From an uncultured Alistipes sp. (GTDB lineage: Bacteria; Bacteroidota; Bacteroidia; Bacteroidales; Rikenellaceae): 60,931 bases of DNA. This document shows, one piece after another, positions 24,446 through 33,647 of this stretch. The notes beneath the pieces are model-generated. The model saw only the letters and a program-made list of their open reading frames with translations, was not told where the DNA came from and did not search any database. The DNA is taken from contig CAAGBI010000019.1 of the NCBI GenBank assembly GCA_900768015.1, positions 1 through 60,931 of the forward strand, in the 5' to 3' direction. The translations under genes were made by a program, and so were the position numbers. Every line of letters starts with the position of its first letter. The stretch's first letter is position 1.

Positions 24446-25531
24446 CTACAACTCGCTCTCCTTCAAACGCTCGGCGTTCTCGGCCACGATGAGCTGGTCG
24501 ATGACATCCTGAATGTCGCCGTCCATAAATGCTGAGAGGTTGTAGATGGTATAGTTGATACGGTGGTCGGTGATACGGCCCTGGGGATAGTTGTAGGTAC
24601 GAATCTTGGCCGAACGGTCACCTGTAGATACCATGGTCTTACGCTTCGATGCAATCTCGTCGAGGTACTTCGAGTACTCGAGGTTGAAGACGCGGGTACG
24701 CAACTCCTCGAAGGCCTTGTCGAAGTTCTTGAGCTGCGACTTCTGATCCTGACACTGCACGACGATACCTGTGGGGATGTGGGTAAGACGAATAGCAGAG
24801 TAGGTGGTGTTAACTGACTGACCACCAGGACCCGATGCACAGAAAATATCCTTGCGGATGTCGTTCATCGAGATCTCAATATCGAACTCCTCGGCCTCGG
24901 GCAATACCGCTACAGAGGCTGCAGAGGTGTGTACACGACCCTGTGTCTCGGTCTGGGGAACACGCTGCACGCGGTGTACGCCCGACTCATACTTCAATGT
25001 GCCGTATACGCTCTGGCCTGTAACCTTGAGCACAACCTCCTTGTAGCCACCCGCTGCGCCGTCAGACGATGAGGTGATCTCGTAGCGCCAGCCCTTTGAC
25101 TCGATATACTTGGTGTACATACGCAAAAGGTCACCAGCGAAGATTGCTGCCTCGTCACCACCGGTACCACCACGAATCTCGACGATGGCATTCTTGTCAT
25201 CCTGAGGATCTTTGGGGATGAGAAGGAGCTTAATCTCCTCCTCCATCTTCTCGATTGCGGGCTCGAGGGTTGCGATCTCCTCGCGCGCAATCTCGCGGAA
25301 CTCCTCGTCCTTCTCGTTAGCGAGCACATCCTTAGCCTCGGCGAGGTTTGCGAGTGCTGTGCGGAAGCGGTCCGATGTCTCGACGATGGGCTCGAGCTCC
25401 TTGTACTCCTTTGTGAGCTGCACAAACTGCTTTACATCGGCAATCACCTCGGGGTCGGTGAGCTTCTGACCAATCTCCTCGTACTTGAGCTTCAAACCGT
25501 CAAGGCGAATCAATATTGAATTATCTGCCAT
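24446..25531 (-). CDS. prfA: Peptide chain release factor 1
   Basis: 361 residues, standard RF1. The codon-recognition tripeptide PxT is present as PQT in RVPQTETQGRVHTS, marking RF1 (UAA/UAG) rather than RF2 (SPF, UAA/UGA). The catalytic GGQ lies near residue 236 in SGPGGQSVNTTYS. It is of note here because nearly all genes in the window end in TAA or TAG, and the window also holds a tRNA whose anticodon matches UAA. Its own stop is TAG. Confidence 0.97.
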   Translation of the reverse strand: MADNSILIRLDGLKLKYEEIGQKLTDPEVIADVKQFVQLTKEYKELEPIVETSDRFRTALANLAEAKDVLANEKDEEFREIAREEIATLEPAIEKMEEEIKLLLIPKDPQDDKNAIVEIRGGTGGDEAAIFAGDLLRMYTKYIESKGWRYEITSSSDGAAGGYKEVVLKVTGQSVYGTLKYESGVHRVQRVPQTETQGRVHTSAASVAVLPEAEEFDIEISMNDIRKDIFCASGPGGQSVNTTYSAIRLTHIPTGIVVQCQDQKSQLKNFDKAFEELRTRVFNLEYSKYLDEIASKRKTMVSTGDRSAKIRTYNYPQGRITDHRINYTIYNLSAFMDGDIQDVIDQLIVAENAERLKESEL

Positions 25532-25557
25532 ATTCTGCTTCAGTTATATTGTTTTGC

Positions 25558-25600
25558 GGAGGCTGTGCCTCCTATGTTATTATTTTCGTGCGCAAATATA
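25558..25600 (-). promoter_or_regulatory. prfA -7 box and leader hairpin
   Basis: TATATTTG on the minus strand (25593-25600), followed by a perfect 6-bp hairpin GGAGGC/GCCTCC at 25558-25572 inside the leader. The stem lacks a T tract, so it is not a terminator; it could affect translation. Between here and 25741 I see nothing. Confidence 0.45.
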
Positions 25601-25742
25601 ACGAAAATTTTTTATTCTTCGTCTATTCTCTCGCCACTTTGCTCTCGGCAAAATTTTCAGGCTCGTGTAGCGGTAATCTGCTGATGGTTAAATCGTTTGA
25701 TTTCTTTCTAAAATTTTTAGTAAAAATATTTAACAAAAACTC

Positions 25743-25773
25743 TTGACAAGGGCTTTTTGGCGTTGTATATTTG
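25743..25773 (+). promoter_or_regulatory. Promoter of the phage-type operon
   Basis: TTG (25743-25745), 20 bases, TATATTTG (25766-25773). It directs a leader of about 225 bases. Confidence 0.65.
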
Positions 25774-25844
25774 CACTGTCAAACGGGTCGTAACAACTCA
25801 ATATTACGGTAAGAGTAAACATGTGAATTAATGAGTTATTAGAG

Positions 25845-25982
25845 TTGTTAACATTTGTAAACAATAGATATATAGCGCGATATGTGTGATAATCAACATT
25901 GGTTAACATATTATAAACATAATTGTTAACAAGTCGCAGTCTATTGTGGTGGTATTGTATATAAGGGGTGGAATTGTTAAAC
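25845..25982 (+). promoter_or_regulatory. Four iterated TTGTTAACA-like boxes in the operon leader
   Basis: TTGTTAACA at 25845-25853, TTGGTTAACA at 25899-25908, TTGTTAACA at 25923-25931 and TTGTTAAAC at 25974-25982. GTTAAC is self-complementary, so each box can bind a dimer. They lie downstream of the transcription start, where a bound repressor would block elongation. No repressor gene adjoins. Function is inference; some repetition is expected in AT-rich sequence. Confidence 0.45.
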
Positions 25983-26005
25983 TGTATAAATTAAATTATT
26001 TAATT

Positions 26006-26974
26006 ATGAAATTTATCTCTATACCAAAAAATGGTTCGTCGTGGCGAGGTCGATTGCCTTACAGTTTTACCACTGAAGGCGATGAGCCTCAAGATGTGAC
26101 CGTGGAAATTTTGAATTATGATACGGGGAGCGTATTGGGTACGATGAAGCTCTACGGAGTGGTGAATGGCGAGGTGGATATTGCTCCATATATTCGCCCA
26201 TATGTCTCAATGAGGTTTGTTGAAACACCCCGATTGGCAGAGTTTTCAACCTCACTCTCGGCAATAAAAGCTATGGTGCGTATTAGCGGAGTGTTGTCTG
26301 AGCCGAGAGTCTTCTTCCGCTCGGAGTTTGATAGTTCGGTTGTGGGGCCACTAAGTGATAGGGTAAGCAATCCAACAATAATTCAGGGAGAGTCCATACG
26401 CATGACGATATTTGCTCAAGTGAGAGCTGATGTTGCGGTCTCGTTTGTTGGCAAGAATGGCTCTTCCTACAAGCAGGAGATTCTCACGCGCGGCATGCCT
26501 GTAGAGCTTGTCGTTAATACAAACTCTGTGGGAAGCATCGAAAGGGTAAATATCAATATACGATGTGACAACAGCAACATATTTGTACTCAGTTATACGG
26601 TTATGCAGCACATGGGAACATCTCAGCGTATTGTGTGGTATAACAAAAGGGGTGGTGTTGAAAGCTATCTGTTTGACCACGCCAAGCGCCTAAGCTACGA
26701 TGTTGACAGAGGAGGTAGAGCTCTATGTGATGAGAAGTGCCTAAATATCGACGGCCGTGTGAGGTATCGACTATGTTCGGGCTATGAACAGCAGGCAGAT
26801 ATGGAGCGAGTGGCCCAGCTGATGCTTTCGCCAATTGTATGTCGTGGGTGTGGTAGTGAGTGCCGCGAGGTGGAGGTCGAGAGCCGTGAGATAACCTTTG
26901 ATGACAGGGGTGTGTTGCGCTCTATAACCTTGGATTTAAGTGAGAAATGGGAGGGAGGTGAGTCGTTATGGTAG
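26006..26974 (+). CDS. Phage tail-associated protein (first gene of the capsid operon)
   Basis: 322 residues from the ATG at 26006, which follows the leader. No catalytic motif. It looks like beta-rich modules, with RIVWYNKRGGVESYLFDHAKR near residue 210, a pattern I associate with tail-region proteins of Bacteroidetes prophages (a W-x-N-x-x-G-G motif). A Cys-rich patch near 285 (CRGCGSEC) could bind metal. It overlaps the next gene by 7 bases, which couples their translation and implies equimolar products. Assignment to a tail rests on weak similarity and context. Confidence 0.6.
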   Translation: MKFISIPKNGSSWRGRLPYSFTTEGDEPQDVTVEILNYDTGSVLGTMKLYGVVNGEVDIAPYIRPYVSMRFVETPRLAEFSTSLSAIKAMVRISGVLSEPRVFFRSEFDSSVVGPLSDRVSNPTIIQGESIRMTIFAQVRADVAVSFVGKNGSSYKQEILTRGMPVELVVNTNSVGSIERVNINIRCDNSNIFVLSYTVMQHMGTSQRIVWYNKRGGVESYLFDHAKRLSYDVDRGGRALCDEKCLNIDGRVRYRLCSGYEQQADMERVAQLMLSPIVCRGCGSECREVEVESREITFDDRGVLRSITLDLSEKWEGGESLW

Positions 26975-29292
26975 TGTTGCGAATTGATGGTGTGGAGGCT
27001 CCGCTGCAGGGCGAAAGCGTTAAGTTGCCAGGATATAGTGCGAGGGTGTGTGAGTCGGTACAGCCGTGGCGAGAGAACCGAGAGCTAAAGCTCGATGTGG
27101 TGGCCACATCGGAGATGATGGTGCTGTTTGGCCATGCCGAGGATATGCACCGCACGGAGGAGTTTAATTGTAGCAGCCATGTCGGAGAGGTTGTGGTGGA
27201 TGGTGTCGTTGTCTTTGAGGGTGAAGCAACGCTCATGGGCGTGGAGCGCAAAGGGTGTGAGTTATACTACCGTGTTTTGCTAAGTACGAAGGGTCACGAC
27301 TGGGCACACAATGCGGCGCATACACGCCTCAAAAATAGCGATGTAGAGGCCTCGGTACATATGACGCAGTATGGTGTTGAGCAGACATGGGAGGGGGATA
27401 GCGCCGTGCGTATGTTGCCGCTACGCTATGATAGCTATCCAGAGCCTGAGGATGTGGGCGAGTATGTGACGCAGAGCTCCGTAATACCACACGAGTACCA
27501 CCCCTTTATCTCGGTAGTAGATGTTGTGCGTAGCATCGCCCGAAGTGCTGGCTATACATTGCATAGTCGCTTCTTCGATTCGGATGTGGCTAAGCGGTTG
27601 ATGATGAGTGGCGCTTATCGTAATGTCGATACGACGCTGCTGCAGTCGACAATGGGATTTAAGGCGCTTAGGAGTAGTTCGACGACCTCGAGTGCGGGTG
27701 ATGATGGGCGTGTCTATGTGTGGGAGCCGATATTTGCATCGAACATCGGTGTCTTGGTCGACACGGTAACTCCGAATACGCTCGACGAGGAGGGCAACCC
27801 CTTGAGCGATGCCTATAGCAATGGCGGTTGTTTCAGATTTGAGGGCGCACGACCCGTGTTTACCCCCAAGCGCGAAGTAGATGTTGCCTTCGATATGCAC
27901 TTGAGCTATACCACCGATTATCGCATCGTCTCATCCAAGAGGCTGCGGGGCTTCACGCAGTTGCATCTCGCCAATAATTGCGATGTGGAGGTTGTGTTGC
28001 AGAACCCCTTTAAGGATATGCGTAGTGATGTCAACTCGCGCTTGGAGTACAAACTCTTCATCTTCGACTATGACCCGGAGTGTAGTTATGTGCTCGATGG
28101 CTTTGGCTCGATTACCGCAAATGTCACCACCGTGCACTTTAAGAGTGGCTATGGCCAGAGCACAATGTTGAGGGTTATGCGACCTGGAAGTGGTCTCTAT
28201 GTGGAGTATGATGGCGACTGGGCACTCTACGAGGGGTATGTTGAGGAGAGTGGTACGCGAACGGTTGAGGTGGATGTGCGTACGCCATACGAGAAGTTGA
28301 CCCCCTCCTCGCCCAAGCGCTTCAACGACATCTTCTTTGGAGGTGCTATCGAGGGTCAGCAGATGACGCTTCATGCGGGGTGTAGCGTAACGCCAGTCTT
28401 TGGTGGCTCTGTGGGCTATGGTGAGGAGTTGTCGTTTGCCGATGTCGCAAATGTCGATATTTCGCAGGCCGAACTGCTGGAGGCTGTGGCACACCTCTTC
28501 AACCTGCGCATCTATAGTCACGCCCCCAGTAAGAGCCTCTATATCGAGCCATATGACGACTTCTATGGAGATGGCGTTGTTGACTGGCGCGATCATCAGG
28601 TGGGTGATGGTGAGGTGGTTACGGAGCAGGTAGTGGATGGCTTCGAGAGGTATATCTTAGGCTATCAACATGCTGATGGCGCTGCGGCGACATATGTCAA
28701 TGGCGGGGAGCGCGAGTTGGGAACTTGGGACTGTCATGTTGAGAACTATGCCGCTAAGCGTAGCACAAAGAGCCTTCTCAACCCCCTCTTTCATCCCACC
28801 GCCTCCTTCGCTGGCGCCCACTCCTCGGCTCCCTCGGCCATGGTGCTCACCGTGGGAGACCGCGACATGGTTGCCGATGCTGCGCAACTCGAACCGCGTG
28901 TTGTGCTCTACCATGGCATTGTGTCGCTCCCCGAGGGCGAGTATTGGCCCTCGCCAAGCGAACGAGGCGCCTATCCCCTTGCGGCGTTCCACTCTGCTAC
29001 GATGGGTGCTACGCTCGACTTCGACGATAGGGATGGCTGCGAGGGCCTGCACCGCTACTACGATGTGCAGCTTGCTGAAGCCACGACACGCCAGATGCTC
29101 GAGTGTGATATGCACATCTCCCCCGCGGAGTATGCCCAGCTGTTTGACCCCCACAGCGCTGTCACGCTCCGCTCCCACTTCCGCCTTGAGGCGTGCGGCC
29201 AGAGTTCGCTCTTCAGGCTCGAACGCATCAAGCACTACAATACCGCCACACATGTTGCACGCTGCATCTTCGCACGCCGCATGGTGGATTAG
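26968..29292 (+). CDS. Large phage tail/baseplate-type protein
   Basis: 774 residues. No signal peptide or membrane segment. The N-terminal part (GVEAPLQGESVKLPGYSARVCE, MVLFGHAEDMHRT) and the segment FISVVDVVRSIARSAGYTLHSRFFDSD resemble large structural proteins next to tail genes in Bacteroidetes prophages. The middle (QAELLEAVAHLFNLRIYSHAPSK) resembles the hub-like domain of such proteins. I infer a tail-tip or baseplate component. It is fully open over 2.3 kb with host-like codon use, so it is under selection or recently active. Stop TAG. Confidence 0.6.
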   Translation: MVVLRIDGVEAPLQGESVKLPGYSARVCESVQPWRENRELKLDVVATSEMMVLFGHAEDMHRTEEFNCSSHVGEVVVDGVVVFEGEATLMGVERKGCELYYRVLLSTKGHDWAHNAAHTRLKNSDVEASVHMTQYGVEQTWEGDSAVRMLPLRYDSYPEPEDVGEYVTQSSVIPHEYHPFISVVDVVRSIARSAGYTLHSRFFDSDVAKRLMMSGAYRNVDTTLLQSTMGFKALRSSSTTSSAGDDGRVYVWEPIFASNIGVLVDTVTPNTLDEEGNPLSDAYSNGGCFRFEGARPVFTPKREVDVAFDMHLSYTTDYRIVSSKRLRGFTQLHLANNCDVEVVLQNPFKDMRSDVNSRLEYKLFIFDYDPECSYVLDGFGSITANVTTVHFKSGYGQSTMLRVMRPGSGLYVEYDGDWALYEGYVEESGTRTVEVDVRTPYEKLTPSSPKRFNDIFFGGAIEGQQMTLHAGCSVTPVFGGSVGYGEELSFADVANVDISQAELLEAVAHLFNLRIYSHAPSKSLYIEPYDDFYGDGVVDWRDHQVGDGEVVTEQVVDGFERYILGYQHADGAAATYVNGGERELGTWDCHVENYAAKRSTKSLLNPLFHPTASFAGAHSSAPSAMVLTVGDRDMVADAAQLEPRVVLYHGIVSLPEGEYWPSPSERGAYPLAAFHSATMGATLDFDDRDGCEGLHRYYDVQLAEATTRQMLECDMHISPAEYAQLFDPHSAVTLRSHFRLEACGQSSLFRLERIKHYNTATHVARCIFARRMVD

Positions 29293-29317
29293 TTAAACCG
29301 TTAAAAACCAGTGTAAA

Positions 29318-30472
29318 ATGAATCGTAGACATAGCACCTGTTCAGCCCCTCGTTCGCGCGCTTCGCGTCGATATGAACGCCTCTTTGGCACACTTGTAAA
29401 TTATGATGTGCTCGACCGCCTGAAGCTCGAGAAGAGGGTTATCCATAAGCGTGTCACCCAGCTTGTTGGGCGATACAGAGGCAGGTGTCATGCCATGGCA
29501 CTCGTAGCGAAGGAGTTTGGCTGCTCCTACGAGAAGGTGCGCAGCGCGGTCTACGAAATCGAAAAACAACAATCAAACCTTACAACTATGAACTCAACAA
29601 TCAAGATTAACAACGAGGCCGAGGTCGCCACGATCGACATCGAGGGTACTATAGGCCTCTCGGAGTCGTGGCAGTTCGACAACGACGAGAACCGCGTTGC
29701 TACCTATGAGCGGTTCAAGGAGTGTGTGGCGCGCATTGCCGACCTGCGCAACGCCAATATCCGTGTGAATATACGCTCTACGGGTGGCGATGTCAACGAT
29801 GCCATGCTTATCTACGAGGCGCTGCGTGCTACGGGTGCTCATGTCACCACCTGCTGCTATGGCTATACCGCCTCTGCTGCCACCATCGTGGCACAGGCCG
29901 CAAGCGAGGGGTGTCGCCTCATAGCCCCCACATCGCTCTATCTCATCCATAACTCGCTCTGCTCGGTTGAGGGTAATGCCGAGGAACTTCAGGCCGAGAT
30001 TGAGCTGTTGCGCCAGACAGATGAGCGCATCGCGGAGATATATGCTCGCCACTCGGGTCGTAGCATCGAGGAGATAGCTGCGCTCATGTCCGAAAATGGT
30101 GGCCGCGGCCGCTGGCTCTCTCCCGCCGAGGTGGTTAACTATGGTCTTGCCGATGCCGTTGAGGATGGTGCGACCACGGAGACGACAACTACGGAGGTGC
30201 CGCAAGGTGCAAAGCGCGGTGTTGTGGCGCTTTTGCGTGCATTGGGCATTGGTGGCAATGATACCCCCGATGTCGCTGACGATGTGAACTATATCCCGCA
30301 CGATGCCGTGGACAGTGTGCCCGATGTCTCGACCGTAGCCTTTAATGAGGGCCAAGGTGGTGCGAAGCGCACGAAGCTCAAGGAGATGGAAGATCCCGAC
30401 CTTAGGGAGAAGCCCCGCGATGAACGCCAGCGCGCCTACGATAGCGATGCAAAGTCTATGCGCATCAGATAG
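29318..30472 (+). CDS. ClpP-like prohead protease with N-terminal extension
   Basis: 384 residues. From about 91 it is a phage-type ClpP/S14 peptidase: EVATIDIEGTIGLSESWQFD, INIR-like strand VNIRSTGGDVNDAMLIYEAL, nucleophile Ser in GYTASAATIVAQAA and His in LYLIHNS. Such enzymes cleave capsid and scaffold proteins during head maturation. The last 110 residues are charged (KLKEMEDPDLREKPRDER) and could be scaffold-like. Residues 1-90 are basic with a helix-turn-helix-like segment (MALVAKEFGCSYEKVRSAVYEIE) and may be a fused small gene. An internal ATG at 29588 would start the protease alone. Confidence 0.8.
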   Translation: MNRRHSTCSAPRSRASRRYERLFGTLVNYDVLDRLKLEKRVIHKRVTQLVGRYRGRCHAMALVAKEFGCSYEKVRSAVYEIEKQQSNLTTMNSTIKINNEAEVATIDIEGTIGLSESWQFDNDENRVATYERFKECVARIADLRNANIRVNIRSTGGDVNDAMLIYEALRATGAHVTTCCYGYTASAATIVAQAASEGCRLIAPTSLYLIHNSLCSVEGNAEELQAEIELLRQTDERIAEIYARHSGRSIEEIAALMSENGGRGRWLSPAEVVNYGLADAVEDGATTETTTTEVPQGAKRGVVALLRALGIGGNDTPDVADDVNYIPHDAVDSVPDVSTVAFNEGQGGAKRTKLKEMEDPDLREKPRDERQRAYDSDAKSMRIR

Positions 30473-30522
30473 AATAATTAGCAAGTTAATAACTAATTAG
30501 CAAACAAACATTCCAATTCACC

Positions 30523-30538
30523 GCTAACATATGTTAGC
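30523..30538. promoter_or_regulatory. 16-bp perfect palindrome before the capsid gene
   Basis: GCTAACAT/ATGTTAGC lies in the only real gap of the operon (30473-30573). Direct repeats of TAATTAGCAA flank it. It may be an operator, an RNA processing hairpin or a messenger-stability element for the most abundant product. Confidence 0.45.
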
Positions 30539-30573
30539 ACAATAACTTACCAACTAACTAAAACCTTACTACT

Positions 30574-31554
30574 ATGGGACTTATTGAAAATCCAAAGACC
30601 TACACTGGTCGTGACCTCGAGACAATCTTTTTCCGCCCAATGTTTGCTGGCGAGAGCGCCGAGCAGCTTGGCATCCACACGCTCTATAATATGCCTGTGC
30701 CTACCACGGTGCAGATGTGGAGCCCTCGCACCGATGTCCTCAAGGAGTACTCTACGGGCTGGGATGGTGGCGACTCGGCACTCCGCAAGCAGAAGCATAT
30801 CGAGCTCTACAAGGTTAAGGCCGAGGTGGGCTTCTCCGCTTCGGACTACTTCCAGCAGGTCTACGAGCTCATCACGGGCCGTGCCGATGTAAATCTTGAC
30901 GACCTCACAGGCTCGGAGCTCGAGCAGGCCGAGACCGAGATGTTCCGCCGCGCTATCGCTGAGAGTGTGCGTGTTACGATGTGGGTGGGCGACACCAATG
31001 CGAGCCAGTATAACAAGTTCAACGGCTTCTTGACCCTCGCTGCGAAGTATGCCCAGGAGTCGGAGAGTATGCCCGTCGTGGAGTTCGGCAGCATCACGCC
31101 CGATGCCGAGAATGTTATCGATGTGTTGCGCCGCATGTGGCTCGCTGCGCCCCCTGCGCTCAAGGCCCTCAAGACCGATGGCAACCTCGCCTTCTTCCTC
31201 ACTACCGACCTCTATGATGCCTATGAGCACTACCTCGACCAGTTTGGTGCCGACGGCACATATACCGATATTGTGTCGGGTCGTCGCGAGTTGTCGTACC
31301 ACGGCATCAAGCTCGTGGATATGGGCGTGTCGCAGTTTATGCCCCTACACTCGACGGGTGCTTCGACCTTCTGTCTGCTCACTGATCGTCGCAACCTCGT
31401 CTTGGCGGTGAATACGGCGGATTATCCTGGCGCTGAGGTGCGCATGTGGTACAACCCCGACGAGATGGAGAACCGCCAGCGCGCTATCTTCATGGTGGGC
31501 TGCGAGATCTTGGATGAGGAGCTCCTCGTGTTTGCTGACTTTGCGAATAACTAA
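30574..31554 (+). CDS. Phage major capsid protein
   Basis: 326 residues. The sequence matches the capsid type seen in Bacteroidetes prophages: LYNMPVPTTVQMWSPRTDVLKEYS, ELITGRADVNLDDLTGSELEQAE and AESVRVTMWVGDT, followed by a C-terminal part rich in beta strands (VRMWYNPDEMENRQRAIFM). I take it as HK97-fold by analogy; the motif match is from memory, so confidence is moderate. It lies directly after the protease and before the portal. It ends in TAA, one codon before a TGA. Confidence 0.75.
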   Translation: MGLIENPKTYTGRDLETIFFRPMFAGESAEQLGIHTLYNMPVPTTVQMWSPRTDVLKEYSTGWDGGDSALRKQKHIELYKVKAEVGFSASDYFQQVYELITGRADVNLDDLTGSELEQAETEMFRRAIAESVRVTMWVGDTNASQYNKFNGFLTLAAKYAQESESMPVVEFGSITPDAENVIDVLRRMWLAAPPALKALKTDGNLAFFLTTDLYDAYEHYLDQFGADGTYTDIVSGRRELSYHGIKLVDMGVSQFMPLHSTGASTFCLLTDRRNLVLAVNTADYPGAEVRMWYNPDEMENRQRAIFMVGCEILDEELLVFADFANN

Positions 31555-31566
31555 TTGTGAGTGAGT

Positions 31567-32787
31567 ATGTCAGATAATGTTAAAAGCTGGCGTGTGGCTG
31601 CCACACGCAACCGTGCCGAGCCTCTCTTTAGCCTCGGCATGGTGACCACTGCGGCATCGGATAAGGTGTGGCAGTGGGGTGGTGATAACATGTTGCCCTA
31701 TGCCCTCTCGCTCATTGCGCGCAACTCTGCGGCACACCGCCGTATAATCAACGACAAGGCTGGCTATATTGCCGGCAAGGGTGTCGTCTACGACGAGGGC
31801 GTTGCAGTTATTAAGTCGTTGGTTAGTAGGGCGAATGGCTCGGGCGATACGCTGCGCAACATAATCTCGCGCCTGGCACTCGATGAGGTGATGTTCGGTA
31901 ACGCCTTTATGGAGGTGGTGACCGATGCCAAGAGGTCGTTCCTCTCGCTCTACCATATCGATGCCTCGGTATGTCGCTTAGCGCGCGACTCGCAGCATGT
32001 CGTTATGCACCACGACTGGTCGAAATTTCGTGCCAAGGAGGCTACGACGCTGCCCCTATACCCCAACTTCGAGGAGCAGGGCGATGGAACATTGCGATCG
32101 GTTGTCCACTACAAAGATTATGAGCCGATGTTCTCGCACTATGGCGTAGCGCCCTATGTTGCGGGCTTGGATGCCGCGGCGATACTCTACAAGACCGACC
32201 GCTGGAACCTGTCACGCATAGACAACTCCTTTCAGCTCTCGGGTGTTATGATGCTCGATGGCGCTGTGGGTAACGAGGAGGAGGCCGACCGCATGGTGCG
32301 CATGGCCGAGGAGCGATTCTCGGGTAATCCTGGTCAGGTGCTCTTCGTGCTGCGCGAGTCGGGAGATGGCGATAGCTCACGCTTCATACCCATCGACTCG
32401 AGCGCCGATGGCGACTGGGCGAAGCTCCATGACCAGGCCGAGAGTGACCTTGTTGTTGCGCACTCATGGTTCCGCTCGCTCAGTGGCTTAGACTATGCCT
32501 CGGGCTTCTCTACCGACCGCATCCTGCATGAGTATGAGGTGGCGCTAAACACCGTTATCCTCTCGGAGCAGGAGCAGCTGTTGGAGCCTATACGCCATAT
32601 TGTAGAGACGCTGTTTGGTGTCGACGCCTCGTCGATAGCTATCATCAACACCTCACCCATACGCACTAAACCGAACTATATGAGGGTGTGGGAGGCGCGC
32701 AAGGCCGATGGCCTCGACTACGACGAGAGTGATCCCGCGCAGCAGCTCTTCCTTGCGGAGTTGTCGCGCTCTAACAATAAAACCTAA
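31567..32787 (+). CDS. Phage portal protein
   Basis: 406 residues from the ATG at 31567 (a GTG two codons earlier is also possible). Portal features: WQWGGDNMLPYALSLIARNSAAHRRIINDKAGYIAGKG, then LALDEVMFGNAFMEVV and LYHIDASVCRLARD, and a C-terminal half with EQEQLLEPIRHIVETLF. The portal is the dodecameric ring at the capsid vertex through which DNA enters and to which terminase docks. Its retention without a terminase gene is notable. Stop TAA. Confidence 0.8.
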   Translation: MSDNVKSWRVAATRNRAEPLFSLGMVTTAASDKVWQWGGDNMLPYALSLIARNSAAHRRIINDKAGYIAGKGVVYDEGVAVIKSLVSRANGSGDTLRNIISRLALDEVMFGNAFMEVVTDAKRSFLSLYHIDASVCRLARDSQHVVMHHDWSKFRAKEATTLPLYPNFEEQGDGTLRSVVHYKDYEPMFSHYGVAPYVAGLDAAAILYKTDRWNLSRIDNSFQLSGVMMLDGAVGNEEEADRMVRMAEERFSGNPGQVLFVLRESGDGDSSRFIPIDSSADGDWAKLHDQAESDLVVAHSWFRSLSGLDYASGFSTDRILHEYEVALNTVILSEQEQLLEPIRHIVETLFGVDASSIAIINTSPIRTKPNYMRVWEARKADGLDYDESDPAQQLFLAELSRSNNKT

Positions 32788-32791
32788 TGCT

Positions 32792-33247
32792 ATGAAGATA
32801 CTCATAACTGCGGAGAGGGCCTACTCTTTGGCCTTCTCCTCCGAGGAGCCGTATAGCCCCTCGGCAATCACCGAGGCCGATATTGCTACGGCGGAGAGCT
32901 GCTATCTGCTACCTATCGTTGGCGAGGAGCTCTACGCTGCGCTCACGAGATATGTCTCGCTTAAGACCGAGTATGTCGAGCCTATGCTTGCCGCCTGGGT
33001 GCGCTACATTGTCGAGCCTCACCTCGCCACGCGCTGCTGCCCCTGCTATTCGGAAGGTCGCATCACCGAGGCGGTTAACGACCACACGGAGCGCGTTATG
33101 CGTGCGCTAAGGGAGAGGGCTGTGGCTCTTACCCGCCGCCTCTCCGACCATCTCAACTCTCATAGTGCTGACTATGTGGAGTATAATCCTCAAACCAACC
33201 CCCTAAACCGTTGTTTCATCTATGGAAATATTGTTCAAGTATATTAG
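32792..33247 (+). CDS. Head-tail connector-like protein (DUF6712-type)
   Basis: 151 residues from the ATG at 32792, 4 bases after the portal. Mostly helical, with SAITEADIATAESCYLLPIVGEELYAAL and YVEPMLAAWVRYIVEPHLATR, the pattern of short helical adaptor proteins that sit under the portal in Bacteroidetes prophages. It overlaps the holin gene by 26 bases. The call is from context plus pattern. Confidence 0.6.
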   Translation: MKILITAERAYSLAFSSEEPYSPSAITEADIATAESCYLLPIVGEELYAALTRYVSLKTEYVEPMLAAWVRYIVEPHLATRCCPCYSEGRITEAVNDHTERVMRALRERAVALTRRLSDHLNSHSADYVEYNPQTNPLNRCFIYGNIVQVY

Positions 33248-33647
33248 TGGCGCTGTCGTGGCGCTCGTGGGCATGCTCTGCCCCATAACCCCGCTTATAG
33301 CCTCGGCGATGCTCTTTATCTCTGTCGACTTCCTCACGGGCATCCTCGCCTCGCGTGCCGAGGCCAAGCGTGCGGGCGAGAGCTGGCACTTGGAGAGCCG
33401 CAAGGCGTGGCGCACCGTGGCCAAGGCGGGATTCGTAGCCCTCGCCATCGTTATGATGTGGATTATAGACGCGACCATCCTCGGCTTCATGCACCTCCAC
33501 CTCGCCAACATCTTCACGGGCTTTGTCTGTGGCGTGGAGCTATGGTCCTTCATCGAGAACGCCTCGCGCATAAGTGGTGCCCCACTCTTTGAGTGGATAG
33601 GTCGCTGGCTGAAGCGCCGCATCGGAAAGGAGGTGGGTGGTGAGTAG
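33222..33647 (+). CDS. Phage holin family protein
   Basis: 141 residues with three hydrophobic segments: ISGAVVALVGMLCPITPLIASAMLFISVDFLTGILAS (two spans around a DFLTG turn typical of the phi-LC3/Cph1 holin group), then AGFVALAIVMMWIIDATILGF, and a basic tail KRRIGKEV. Holins make timed lesions in the inner membrane that release lysis enzymes. It overlaps genes on both sides, so it belongs to the same transcript. Confidence 0.8.
   Translation: MEILFKYISGAVVALVGMLCPITPLIASAMLFISVDFLTGILASRAEAKRAGESWHLESRKAWRTVAKAGFVALAIVMMWIIDATILGFMHLHLANIFTGFVCGVELWSFIENASRISGAPLFEWIGRWLKRRIGKEVGGE

Noticed and set aside
29594..30484. 296-codon minus-strand frame opposite the prohead protease
   Set aside because: Antisense to the ClpP-type catalytic motifs; no family similarity.
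31552..31566. Capsid-portal fusion by UAA readthrough
   Set aside because: The two genes are in frame, but a TGA follows one codon after the TAA, so a UUA tRNA could not produce a fusion.
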